Assembly (NCBI GenBank): GCA_947626215.1
Contig: CANQRJ010000001.1
Coordinates: 1-33,991 of the forward strand
DNA from: an uncultured Bacilli bacterium
Lineage (GTDB): Bacteria > Bacillota_I > Bacilli_A > RF39 > UBA660
Direction of reading: 5' to 3'
DNA length: 33,991 bases
Shown here piece after piece: positions 9,053 through 17,300 of this stretch. How positions within the stretch are numbered: position 1 is the stretch's first letter; each line of letters begins with the position of its first letter. The position numbers and the translations under genes were made by a program. The notes beneath the pieces were generated by a model. That model saw nothing but the letters and a program-made list of their open reading frames with translations. It did no database searches and was not told the DNA's origin.

Positions 9053-9568
9053 GTGAAAGAAACAGGTATTATTCGAAAAATTGATGAGTTAGGTAGAATT
9101 GTCTTACCTAAGGAAATTAGAAGGTCTTTAGGTATTAAAGACGGAGAAGATTTAGAAATTTTTGTTGATAACCAAGGTATTTATCTTCAAAAACATTCAA
9201 GACTTCTTTTATATCATGATTTAGTTACCAAATTGTGTGAACTTGCTCATGAGGAAATGAATCTAAATTTATTTGTGACCGATCGAGAGAAGGTTTTAGC
9301 AAGTAGTGAAGAAAGGTTTATTGGAAAGGAAATTCCTCAAAAGTTTTTATCTTTAATTGATGAAAGAAATAGTTATGAATCGAGTGTGTCTGAGCAGATT
9401 TTTGATGATATTGATTCTAATGGGTATTTTCTTGCCGTGCCTATTTTGGTTTCTTCTGATGTAATTGGCTTTGTGGTTTTAGTAAGTCAACAACCTTTTT
9501 TGTCCTATATGAGAGATTTTGTGAATTTTTTTATTAAAATTATTGGAAATAAAATTGACATTCTTTAG
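9053..9568 (+). CDS. spoVT: Stage V sporulation protein T (AbrB-type regulator)
   Basis: A late-forespore transcription regulator. The 171-residue protein has an N-terminal SpoVT/AbrB swapped-hairpin DNA-binding domain (about 3-50: TGIIRKIDELGRIVLPKEIRR in outline, then SLGIKDGEDLEIFVD) and a C-terminal GAF-like domain (about 55-170), the two-domain layout that separates SpoVT from the short AbrB. It starts at GTG with a GGAGTG Shine-Dalgarno. Downstream of mfd is also where spoVT lies in B. subtilis. In that organism SpoVT tunes sigma G genes; the same role is inferred here. Its last codons overlap the -35 of the metG promoter. Confidence 0.92.
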   Translation: MKETGIIRKIDELGRIVLPKEIRRSLGIKDGEDLEIFVDNQGIYLQKHSRLLLYHDLVTKLCELAHEEMNLNLFVTDREKVLASSEERFIGKEIPQKFLSLIDERNSYESSVSEQIFDDIDSNGYFLAVPILVSSDVIGFVVLVSQQPFLSYMRDFVNFFIKIIGNKIDIL

Positions 9569-9582
9569 TTTTATGGTAGAAT
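9555..9582 (+). promoter_or_regulatory. Sigma A promoter of the metG T-box transcript
   Basis: TTGACA at 9555-9560, 16 nt, TAGAAT at 9577-9582, with an added TG upstream of the -10 (TGGTAGAAT). The -35 lies inside the end of spoVT. The transcript would start near 9589 and run through the T-box leader. Confidence 0.75.
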
Positions 9583-9589
9583 TAGGTTA

Positions 9590-9790
9590 TTCAATGACGA
9601 AGGAAAGAGTATATAATTGAGCTTTTTAAAGAGAGTTTACGAATGGTGGAACGTAGATAAAAGACTTTTATAGAAGATGGCTCTGGAGTTGAAACGGTTA
9701 CTCCGTTATCGTAAAATGAGTGCATGTTAAGTCATGAAGAAAGGTGGTACCACGGGAATACCTCGTCCTTTTGTTCATGGCTTTTTTTTA
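9590..9790 (+). promoter_or_regulatory. T-box leader (methionine) upstream of metG
   Basis: A tRNA-sensing T-box riboswitch. The canonical T-box sequence AAGGTGGTACCACGGG is at 9741-9756. Upstream lies Stem I with the AAAGAGAG bulge segment near 9630 and a candidate specifier codon ATG (Met) at 9677-9679, in the usual setting just before CTCTGGAG. A Stem III-like element follows (ACGG...CCGT near 9694-9706). The specifier agrees with the downstream methionyl-tRNA synthetase gene. Uncharged tRNA-Met pairing with the T-box would favour the antiterminator and allow metG expression. Confidence 0.92.
9731..9789 (+). terminator. T-box-controlled intrinsic terminator
   Basis: GTCATGAAGAAAGG (9731-9744) pairs with CCTTTTGTTCATGGC (9767-9781), followed by seven or more T (9782-9789). 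A second short stem, ACGGG with CTCGT, closes the inner loop. The stem absorbs part of the T-box sequence, so it is mutually exclusive with the antiterminator. Confidence 0.85.
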
Positions 9791-9808
9791 GTGAAAGGGA
9801 TGGAAAAC

Positions 9809-11353
9809 ATGGAAAAATATTATATTACAACGGCTATTGCTTATGCTTCTGCCAAACCTCATATAGGGAATACTTATGAAATTGTTCTTGCCGATGCCAT
9901 TGCGAGATATAAAAGGAGTAAGGGTTTTGATGTCTATTTTCAAACAGGTACGGATGAGCATGGAGAAAAAATTGAATTAAAAGCAAAAGAAAATGGAATG
10001 AATCCTCAAGAATATGTAGATTTTATTTCCCGGGAAATAAAAAGAATTTGGGATATTATGAATACAAGTTATGATAAGTTTGTAAGAACAAGTGATCCTC
10101 ATCATAAGGAAGTAGTAGGTCGTATTTTTGAAAAACTTTATCAACAAGGGGATATTTATTTAGATAAGTATGAAGGACTTTATTGTACTCCTTGTGAGTC
10201 TTTTTGGACGGAGACTCAACTTGTGGATGGAAAGTGTCCTGATTGTGGTAGAGAAGTTGAAATGAGAAGTGAAGAAGCTTATTTCTTTAAGTTATCTAAA
10301 TATCAGGAGCGTTTGATGGAGTACATTGAATCTCATCCTGATTTTATTGAGCCTGTTTCTCGTAAGAATGAAATGATTCAAAATTTTTTGAAACCTGGTT
10401 TACAAGATTTATGTGTTTCTCGTACAACTTTTGACTGGGGAGTGAAGGTTCCTTTTAATGATAAACATGTTGTTTATGTTTGGATTGATGCTTTATCCAA
10501 TTATATTACTAATATTGGGTATGATGTAGATGGTGGAAGTGAGGAATTTAAAAAGTGGTGGCCTGCCGATTTACATTTGATTGGAAAAGATATTATTCGT
10601 TTTCACACGATTTATTGGCCTATTCTTTTAATGGCTCTTGATTTACCTTTACCAAAACAAGTTTTTGGGCATCCTTGGCTTTTGTTTGGCTCTGATAAAA
10701 TGAGTAAAAGTAAAGGAAATATTATGTATGCCGATGATTTAGTTCAGTTATTTGGAGTTGATGCGGTTCGTTATTATGTGTTACATGAGATTCCTTTTCA
10801 AAATGATGGAACGATTACTTATGAACTTATTATGGAACGTATTAACAGTGATTTAGCAAATGTTTTGGGTAATTTAGTGAATCGGACACTTGCGATGGCA
10901 AAGAAATATTTTGATGGAAAAATAACGTATTCTAATATTTGTGAACCTGTGGATCAAGAACTTCTTACTTCTATTCATAGTTTAAGTAAAAGATTGGAAG
11001 AAAAAATGGATGGTTTAGAAATTGGTCTTGCTATTGATGAAATTTTTGATACTCTTCGTAAGTGTAATAAATATATTGATGATACGATGCCTTGGTCTTT
11101 AGCAAAGGAAGAGGAGAAAAAAGGTAGATTAGAAACCGTTTTATATCATTTACTCGAAGCGATTCGTCTTTGTGCGATAGAAATTACACCATTTTTGCCT
11201 GATACAGGAAAAGAAATGATGAGACAATTAGGAAATCAAGATAACACTCGCGACTTTGTCGATGAATTTATTTATGAAGTAATGGATCCAACTCCAATAT
11301 TTGCGCGTATCGATATTCCAAAAAAATTAGAAGAAATAGAGAGTTTAAAATAA
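9809..11353 (+). CDS. metG: Methionyl-tRNA synthetase
   Basis: This class I synthetase charges tRNA-Met. Counting from ATG 9809 the 514-residue protein has HIGN (18-21) as the HIGH signature, a CTPC...CPDC zinc knuckle (C126, C129, C143, C146), the KMSKS loop (297-301) and the anticodon-binding helical domain to the end. It lacks the C-terminal EMAP-like dimerisation domain found in the roughly 660-residue B. subtilis enzyme, so it is the short form. The frame stays open upstream into the T-box, but 9809 has the AAAGGGAT Shine-Dalgarno at correct spacing and gives the normal N terminus; ATG 9800 is a less likely alternative. Expression is controlled by the Met T-box. tatD follows after one base. 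Confidence 0.97.
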   Translation: MEKYYITTAIAYASAKPHIGNTYEIVLADAIARYKRSKGFDVYFQTGTDEHGEKIELKAKENGMNPQEYVDFISREIKRIWDIMNTSYDKFVRTSDPHHKEVVGRIFEKLYQQGDIYLDKYEGLYCTPCESFWTETQLVDGKCPDCGREVEMRSEEAYFFKLSKYQERLMEYIESHPDFIEPVSRKNEMIQNFLKPGLQDLCVSRTTFDWGVKVPFNDKHVVYVWIDALSNYITNIGYDVDGGSEEFKKWWPADLHLIGKDIIRFHTIYWPILLMALDLPLPKQVFGHPWLLFGSDKMSKSKGNIMYADDLVQLFGVDAVRYYVLHEIPFQNDGTITYELIMERINSDLANVLGNLVNRTLAMAKKYFDGKITYSNICEPVDQELLTSIHSLSKRLEEKMDGLEIGLAIDEIFDTLRKCNKYIDDTMPWSLAKEEEKKGRLETVLYHLLEAIRLCAIEITPFLPDTGKEMMRQLGNQDNTRDFVDEFIYEVMDPTPIFARIDIPKKLEEIESLK

Positions 11354-11354
11354 G

Positions 11355-12104
11355 ATGTTTACTGATACACATTGTCATTTATATTCAGAAAATTATGATT
11401 CTCTTTCTTCTATTTTAGAAAATGCTAAGAAGTCTCATGTCTCTTTCTTTTTTGTTTCGGGATGTGATCAAAAGTCTAACGAAGAGGTTTTGCGTGTTTT
11501 ATCTTTTGATCCTTCTATTTATGGTTGTTTAGGAATTCATCCAGAGGAAGCAGATTCCTATAAAAATGAAGATCTTCTTTTTTTAAAAAGTCATTTAAAA
11601 GATGAAAAAGTGATTGCCATTGGAGAAATTGGCCTTGATTATCATTATACAAAGGAAAATAAAGAAAAACAAAAAGAGTTATTTTGTAGGCAACTCGAAA
11701 TAGCATCAGAAAATCATTTACCCGTCGTGATACATTCTCGTGATGCGACAGAAGATACAATTCAAATTTTAAAAAAATACCCAAATGTGAAAGGAGTCAT
11801 TCATTCTTTTTCTGGTAGTTTAGAGACGGCCCGAATATATATTAAAATGGGTTATAAATTAGGAATTAATGGAGTAGTTACTTTTAAAAATAGTCATTTA
11901 ATTCAAGTGGTGAGGGAAGTCATGGATTTCATTGTTTTAGAAACCGATTGCCCTTATCTTACACCGCATCCATACCGTGGAACAAAAAATGAACCTAAAT
12001 ATATTTATGAAATTGCCCAGTTTATTAGTTTGGAGACCGGGAAAAGTTTAGAAGAAATCTCAGAAATTACCAATAAAAATATTGCTCAAATTTTTGACAA
12101 ATGA
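11355..12104 (+). CDS. tatD: TatD family metal-dependent DNase
   Basis: A 249-residue TIM-barrel metallohydrolase of the TatD family (YabD in B. subtilis), linked to 3'-5' DNA processing and repair. Metal ligands are visible: HCH near the N terminus (H6, H8), E91 in GEIGLDYHY, H127 in VIHSRD, H150 in IHSFSG and D198 in LETDCPYLTP. Length is normal (about 255). It starts one base after the metG stop, in the classic metG-tatD pair, and is probably co-transcribed from the T-box promoter. Enzymatic identity is secure; the cellular substrate is not. Confidence 0.95.
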   Translation: MFTDTHCHLYSENYDSLSSILENAKKSHVSFFFVSGCDQKSNEEVLRVLSFDPSIYGCLGIHPEEADSYKNEDLLFLKSHLKDEKVIAIGEIGLDYHYTKENKEKQKELFCRQLEIASENHLPVVIHSRDATEDTIQILKKYPNVKGVIHSFSGSLETARIYIKMGYKLGINGVVTFKNSHLIQVVREVMDFIVLETDCPYLTPHPYRGTKNEPKYIYEIAQFISLETGKSLEEISEITNKNIAQIFDK

Positions 12105-12123
12105 TAGCTTTTTGTGTTATGAT
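12094..12123 (+). promoter_or_regulatory. Sigma A promoter of the 3D-domain gene
   Basis: TTGACA at 12094-12099, 18 nt, TATGAT at 12118-12123 with an upstream TG (TGTTATGAT). Both hexamers are close to consensus. The -35 sits in the last codons of tatD, so the next gene has its own promoter and a leader of only about 13 nt. Confidence 0.8.
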
Positions 12124-12142
12124 GTTTGCGTAAGGTGATAGT

Positions 12143-12679
12143 ATGAGACATCGAAAAATTTTGATTCCATTACAGATTCTTATTTTGGGATTCCTAGTAT
12201 TGATTGCCAATATTAGTACCATTAAGGATTATTCTAGTGTTTCTAGTAATGCTAGTAATAGAGTTGTAAATTTAACTACGATGGCTTTAAAATTAGAAGA
12301 AGATATTAAAAATGATTTATATAGTGCGAAAGATGAATTTGTTGGTGACATTACAGGATATGGTGCCGATTGTCCTTTGTGTGGTGGAACTTTAGCTTGT
12401 AAACCTAGTTATTATGTGAAAGATGGAACAACTACTTATCCAGATTTAGATTATGGAATGGTACGTATTGTAGCCTCTAGTCAAAGTCTTCCTTGTGGTT
12501 CTATTGTACGTTTTCAATTACCTAAAATTTCAAGTGAACCTATCATCGCGATTGTATTAGATCGTGGAGTTTTAGGAAATGATTTGGATTTACTAATGGA
12601 AAGTGAAAATTATGCCAATTTGTATGCGGGAAGAACTACGACTAGTTATGATGTTTTAAGAACTGGATGGACTCGTTAG
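12143..12679 (+). CDS. Membrane-anchored 3D-domain protein (YabE/YocH-like)
   Basis: A 178-residue protein with an N-terminal signal anchor (hydrophobic 6-24) and a C-terminal 3D domain, named for conserved aspartates, here D140 (VLDRGV), D147 and D149 (DLDLLMES). The domain adopts a double-psi beta-barrel like MltA lytic transglycosylases and is found in cell-wall enzymes such as YabE and YocH and in resuscitation-type proteins. Position between tatD and ksgA is that of yabE, but the DUF348 and G5 domains of YabE are missing, so this is a short form. Four cysteines (C77, C80, C86, C118), two as CPLC, are unusual for an exported protein and might bind metal or form disulfides. Shine-Dalgarno AAGGTGAT precedes the ATG. 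Confidence 0.85.
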   Translation: MRHRKILIPLQILILGFLVLIANISTIKDYSSVSSNASNRVVNLTTMALKLEEDIKNDLYSAKDEFVGDITGYGADCPLCGGTLACKPSYYVKDGTTTYPDLDYGMVRIVASSQSLPCGSIVRFQLPKISSEPIIAIVLDRGVLGNDLDLLMESENYANLYAGRTTTSYDVLRTGWTR

Positions 12680-12693
12680 AGTCTTTTTTTTTT
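12669..12693 (+). terminator. Intrinsic terminator after the 3D-domain gene
   Basis: GACTC (12670-12674), loop GTTA, GAGTC (12679-12683), then ten T. The hairpin contains the stop codon of the gene. It separates this unit from ksgA. Confidence 0.8.
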
Positions 12694-12703
12694 GCCTTTT
12701 CTA

Positions 12704-12712
12704 TGATATAGT
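12704..12712 (+). promoter_or_regulatory. Candidate extended -10 promoter of ksgA
   Basis: TGATATAGT at 12704-12712 fits TGn plus TATAGT. The -35 position (12684-12689) falls in the T tract of the preceding terminator. The leader would be short, ending in AGGAAAGGAAG before the start. Confidence 0.4.
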
Positions 12713-12731
12713 ACAGGAAAGGAAGATGGCT

Positions 12732-13511
12732 ATGGATTTTATAAGAGCTAAGAAAAGTTTTGGACAAAATTTTTTAAAGGATGAAAATGTTTTAAAAAAA
12801 ATTGCTACTAGTTTTAATGTTACAGAGAAGGATTTAGTCATTGAAATTGGCCCTGGTATGGGTGCTTTAACCAAATATTTAGTAAAAGCACCTAGTCATT
12901 TACTTTGTTATGAGATTGATACAAGATTTCAAGAGCTTTTAATGGGTTATCAAAATGAAAAGTGTCGGGTTATTTTTGATGATTTTTTAAATCGAAATTT
13001 AAAACATGATATAAAAGAAAATTATGAATGTATTTATGTGATTGCTAATATTCCTTATTATATTACCACTCCTATTATTGAACATATTTTGGAAAGTCAT
13101 GTAGAAATTTCTGGAATGACTTTACTTGTACAAAAGGAAGTTGCATCTCGATTTGCAGCTAAGCCAAAATCAAAAGATTATGGCTATTTTACGGTTTACC
13201 TTAATCATTTTTTTGATATTCAAGTGTTATTTGATGTACCAAATACGGCTTTTAATCCTCCTCCTAAAGTTACTAGTTCGGTGGTTTTAATGAAAAGAAA
13301 AGAAGCTCAAGAAATAGATATTTTGAAGTTTCAAAAATTTTTAAAAGATGCTTTTTCTCAAAAGAGAAAGACTTTAAAAAATAATTTAAAAGATTATGAT
13401 TGGGAAAAAATTCGTTTATTATTACAAGAACGGGGACTAAAAGAAGAAGTTCGAGCAGAGGAAATTTCTTATGAAGATTTTGTTTGGATTTTTAAATATT
13501 TAGGCTTATAA
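12732..13511 (+). CDS. ksgA: 16S rRNA (adenine1518/1519-N6)-dimethyltransferase
   Basis: KsgA (RsmA) dimethylates two adjacent adenines near the 3' end of 16S rRNA during 30S assembly. Counting from ATG 12732 the 259-residue protein has FGQNFL (10-15), the SAM motif EIGPGMGALT (38-47), acidic YEID (60-63) and the catalytic NIPYY (106-110). ATG 12726 is in frame, but GGAAG sits directly against it and is well spaced for 12732. In B. subtilis the RNase M5 gene rnmV precedes ksgA; here it is absent. Downstream, where yabG should follow, the type VII secretion island begins. Confidence 0.96.
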   Translation: MDFIRAKKSFGQNFLKDENVLKKIATSFNVTEKDLVIEIGPGMGALTKYLVKAPSHLLCYEIDTRFQELLMGYQNEKCRVIFDDFLNRNLKHDIKENYECIYVIANIPYYITTPIIEHILESHVEISGMTLLVQKEVASRFAAKPKSKDYGYFTVYLNHFFDIQVLFDVPNTAFNPPPKVTSSVVLMKRKEAQEIDILKFQKFLKDAFSQKRKTLKNNLKDYDWEKIRLLLQERGLKEEVRAEEISYEDFVWIFKYLGL

Positions 13512-13566
13512 ATTTTAAAATGTAAATTTTTTGTCAATTTTTTTTACTTGGAGTTTTCTTTTTTTT

Positions 13567-13609
13567 CCTTTAATGTTACAGTTATGATGTAAGTATATAG
13601 CATTAAAGG
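13567..13609 (+). promoter_or_regulatory. Inverted repeat around the WXG promoter and ribosome-binding site
   Basis: CCTTTAATG (13567-13575) and CATTAAAGG (13601-13609) form a perfect 9-bp inverted repeat with a 25-nt centre that contains a -10-like TATGAT (13583-13588) and an inner TTAC/GTAA pair. The right arm runs into the Shine-Dalgarno AAAGGAGG of the next gene. It could be an operator for a dimeric regulator or, if transcribed, a hairpin that hides the ribosome-binding site. The promoter assignment is tentative because no good -35 is visible. Confidence 0.5.
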
Positions 13610-13619
13610 AGGAATTTAT

Positions 13620-14276
13620 ATGGCTTTTGTTTACAATCCAGAGTCTGTTAAATCTTGGTCTAACAGTCTGGTAAAAAGTATTAATGGAGAGGAAGATAGT
13701 GTTTCTAGTTGTACTAGAAAGTTTTCTGAATTAATGAGTGAACTTGTAAAACCTGCAGTATGGACTGGATCTGCGGCTTATCAAAATTATCAAAATTTTT
13801 TAGAAACTCACAATGCTTTAGTGGCTTTCTCTAATGAATTTGGTGAGGCTTTTGCAACCACTATGAATGAAGTTGCTAAAAATGTTGCAGGATTAGAAGT
13901 TGCTAATTTAGGAACGGATACTAATGTTGCTACTACTTTTGGAGAACTTAGTTTTAATCAATTATCTCAAATGGCAGCCGAAAATATAAACAAAGAATTA
14001 GTTACTTATGATTATGAAGTAATAAGTAGCATCGGAAATTCTTTAAAGCAAATTAAAGAAGTTTTGGATGGAGTAAAAGTTAATTTGCTTTCAACTATTA
14101 ATCGTTTAAATAGTGGAGAAGGAATTTGGGATGGCGATGCGGCAGAAAGCGCAAAGACAACTTTATCAAACACTGCTAATACTAATATGACTAAAATTTA
14201 TAGTAACTTAGACATTTGTATTAGTAATATTTCTGAAGCTGCTATCGCGGCACAAAATGCAGATAAAGGAATGTAA
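13620..14276 (+). CDS. Tandem WXG100-type secreted protein
   Basis: A 218-residue helical protein built of two WXG100-like halves. The first has WTG at 48-50 (residues about 1-105) and the second has WDG at 170-172 (about 115-218). A YxxxD/E-type export motif, YSNLD (194-198), follows the second half, as in substrates of ESX/type VII systems. WXG100 proteins normally are about 100 residues and work as hairpin dimers, so a fused pair could be a preformed dimer. No signal peptide is present, as expected. It has a strong AAAGGAGG Shine-Dalgarno, lies just before essC and is closed off by its own terminator, which suggests abundant separate expression. Whether it is a substrate, a chaperone or a structural component is not determined. 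Confidence 0.8.
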   Translation: MAFVYNPESVKSWSNSLVKSINGEEDSVSSCTRKFSELMSELVKPAVWTGSAAYQNYQNFLETHNALVAFSNEFGEAFATTMNEVAKNVAGLEVANLGTDTNVATTFGELSFNQLSQMAAENINKELVTYDYEVISSIGNSLKQIKEVLDGVKVNLLSTINRLNSGEGIWDGDAAESAKTTLSNTANTNMTKIYSNLDICISNISEAAIAAQNADKGM

Positions 14277-14289
14277 AAGTTTCTTTTTT

Positions 14290-14334
14290 AAAGAAAAGAT
14301 TTGAGAGTATTATTCTCTTTCTTTTCTTTTTTTT
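14290..14334 (+). terminator. Intrinsic terminator between the tandem WXG gene and essC
   Basis: AAAGAAAAGA (14290-14299) pairs with TCTTTTCTTT (14320-14329), with an inner GAGAG/CTC pairing, followed by a T run to 14334. It would limit read-through into essC and raise the WXG:EssC ratio. Confidence 0.8.
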
Positions 14335-14337
14335 GTG

Positions 14338-14346
14338 TGTTATAAT
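14338..14346 (+). promoter_or_regulatory. Extended -10 promoter of the essC operon
   Basis: TGTTATAAT at 14338-14346 is a perfect extended -10. It begins three bases after the T run of the preceding terminator; the -35 position overlaps the terminator stem and is poor. It gives essC a short leader with AGGGAAG as Shine-Dalgarno. Confidence 0.65.
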
Positions 14347-14374
14347 TTCTATAGAATAAGAGGGAAGTGATTTG

Positions 14375-17300
14375 ATGAAGTTACTTATTTTTTTAGAATC
14401 AACTAGAACTTATCAAATATTCTCTTTACCAACTGTTATTGATGGAAATTATTGGGTTCATATTTTAGATGAAAATGGTCAAATTAAAAACATTTTAAAT
14501 GTGTATGCTTTAGATGGACGTTGGGTTTATCAAGAAAATGGTCAAATTATTCCTTTGGAAGTTTATCGATTTTATTCTATTTCTTTTAAAGAAAAAATGT
14601 TATCTATTTATACATTACCTTTATATAATTCTAATTTGGAAATTTTTTTCTTTAAACAAATGAATCAATTTTGTTTAGGAAAAAAAGATTCTGATATTCT
14701 TTATGAAGATTATAATGGAGTTCTTACTTTTACAAAGAAGAATGAAAAATGGATTATGCAGTGCGATAAACCTGAAAATGCTATTTATGTAAATCAAAAA
14801 TTAACTTCTGGAAAATTATTGGAAACCGGAGATCATTTATTTGTTCATGGATTAAATTTATATGTTTTAGGTTCATTTTTTGCAATAGATAATCCGAATC
14901 AAAAACGAAAAATTATTTCTTCTACTATTCAATTGGTTCAAGTTCCTATGTTAAAAGAATCTTTAGATGATGATTTGGATGTTCTAAGTATATATGATAA
15001 AAAAGATTATTTTTATCGTTCTCCTAGATTTCGAAATGTTATAAATGAAGTTTCTGTGGTTATAGATGCTCCACCAAATAGTTCTATTAGGGAAGAGATG
15101 CCTTTTTTACTTCAAATGGGATCTATGCTTACCATGGGTATGAGTTCTATGGTAACTTTATTTGTTTCTGTAAGTGGAATTGTTAGTGGTGAAAAAACGA
15201 TTCAAAATACTTGGCCTAGTTTAGTTATAGGTGTTTCTATGATGGTAGGTATGTTATGCATTCCATTGTTTACGAAACGTTATCAGAAAAAACAATCTTT
15301 AAAAAATGAAAAAATTCGACAAGAAAAATATTTAGAATATTTAGCATTGAAAAAGAAAGAAATTTATCAAGTAATTGAAGATCAACAACAAGCTTTTAAT
15401 GCGAATAGTGTATCATTAGAACAATGTGAAGACATTATATTACATCATAGAAGAAATTTATGGGAAAGAAAGATTGAACATGATGATTTTTTAAGTGCTC
15501 ATATTGGAATTGGTGAAATACCTGCCAAAATTAAAATTCAGTTTCCAGAGGAACATTTTTCTTTAGATAATGATAATTTAAAAGCAGAAGTTCAAAAAAT
15601 GGCAAAAGAACCAAGAACTCTTAAAAATGTTCCAATTAATGTTTCATTTGTTCAAAAAAATATATGTGCTATTTTAGGAAACTTTGAATTAATTCCTTCT
15701 TTTTTGAATACCATTTTATTGCAATTTATTGCTTTTCAATCTTATGAAGATGTGAAATTTGTAATTTTTACTACTAAAGATTCTAAAGAAAAATGGGAAA
15801 GTTTTAAAAAAATTCCTTATTTATGGAATAATGAGAAGACTTTTCGATATTATGGAGAAACAAAAGAAGATATTTTTTCAATCTGTACTTTATTAAATGA
15901 AGAATTTCAAAATCGTGCGATGAATGAAGATACAAAATCTACGGATAAAGATTATAAAAATTTTTTACCTTATTATGTCATTATTACTGATAATTTTGAA
16001 GAAATAAGAGATTTTGATTTTATTAAAAATGTTTTAAAGTCGAAAGTAAATTATGGATTTAGTTTTCTTATTATTAATGAGCGACTAATGGGATTACCTA
16101 ATGAATGTAATTCTTTTATTAATGTAGATGCAAATCAATCAGGTATGATTGAAAATGAGTTATCATCAGATCGCCAACAAGTTTTTCAAGCAGAGTTTTT
16201 AAATAAATCCTTAGATCCATTGTTTCAAGAAATTTGTAATATTCCTATTGAGTTTACGAAATCAAAAGGGAACATGCCCGAAAGTATTAGTTTTTTGGAA
16301 TTATATAATGTTGGAAAAGTAGAACAGTTAAATGCTTTGAATCGATGGAAAACAAATCATTCTTATGAAACATTAAAAGCTCCTGTTGGAGTAGATCAAA
16401 ATGGGGGACTTTTCTTTTTGGATTTACATGAAAAGGCTCATGGGCCACATGGTCTTATAGCAGGGATGACAGGTTCTGGTAAATCTGAATTTATTATTAC
16501 CTATATTTTATCTATGGCACTTAATTATCATCCATATGATGTTTCTTTTGTACTTATTGATTATAAGGGTGGTGGACTTGCAGGTGCTTTTGAAAATAAA
16601 GATTTAGGAATTAAACTTCCTCATTTAGCAGGGACTATTACCAATTTGGATACGGTAGAAATTGGTCGTAGTTTAGCTTCTATTGAAAGTGAATTAAAAA
16701 GAAGACAAAAGTTATTTAATGAAGCAAGAGAACAAACGAATGAAAGCACGATTAATATTTATAAATATCAAAAATTATATCATCAAGGAATTGTAAAAAC
16801 TCCTGTACCACATTTGTTTATTATTAGTGATGAATTTGCAGAGTTAAAAAGTCAACAACCAGAATTTATGGCTCAGTTAATTTCTACGGCTAGAATAGGT
16901 CGTTCTTTAGGAGTTCATTTAATTTTAGCAACTCAAAAACCAAGTGGAGTAGTCGATGCTCAGATATGGAGTAATTCTAAATTTCGTGTTTGTTTAAAAG
17001 TTCAAGATCGTAGTGACAGTATGGATATGATTAAGGTTCCTGATGCGGCGGCTTTATCTACCGTTGGAAGGTTTTATTTACAAGTTGGATATAATGAATT
17101 TTTTGCAATGGGACAATCTGCTTGGGCAGGAGCTCCATATTATGAAATGGATGAAAGAAAAACAAAGATTGATTCATCGATTCATTTTGTAGATAATGTG
17201 GGGAAAGTAATTAAGTCTGTAGAACAGGAAAATCAAAAAATGAAATCATCTTTTAAAGGTGAGGAATTACCAGCTATTTTAAAATATATTTCTGATTTAG

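Noticed and set aside
9734..9808. Upstream extension of metG to ATG 9734
   Set aside because: This stretch is the T-box sequence and terminator; the real start is ATG 9809 with a good Shine-Dalgarno and the normal N terminus.
11515..11784. Reverse frame inside tatD
   Set aside because: Antisense shadow of a conserved metal-dependent DNase gene.
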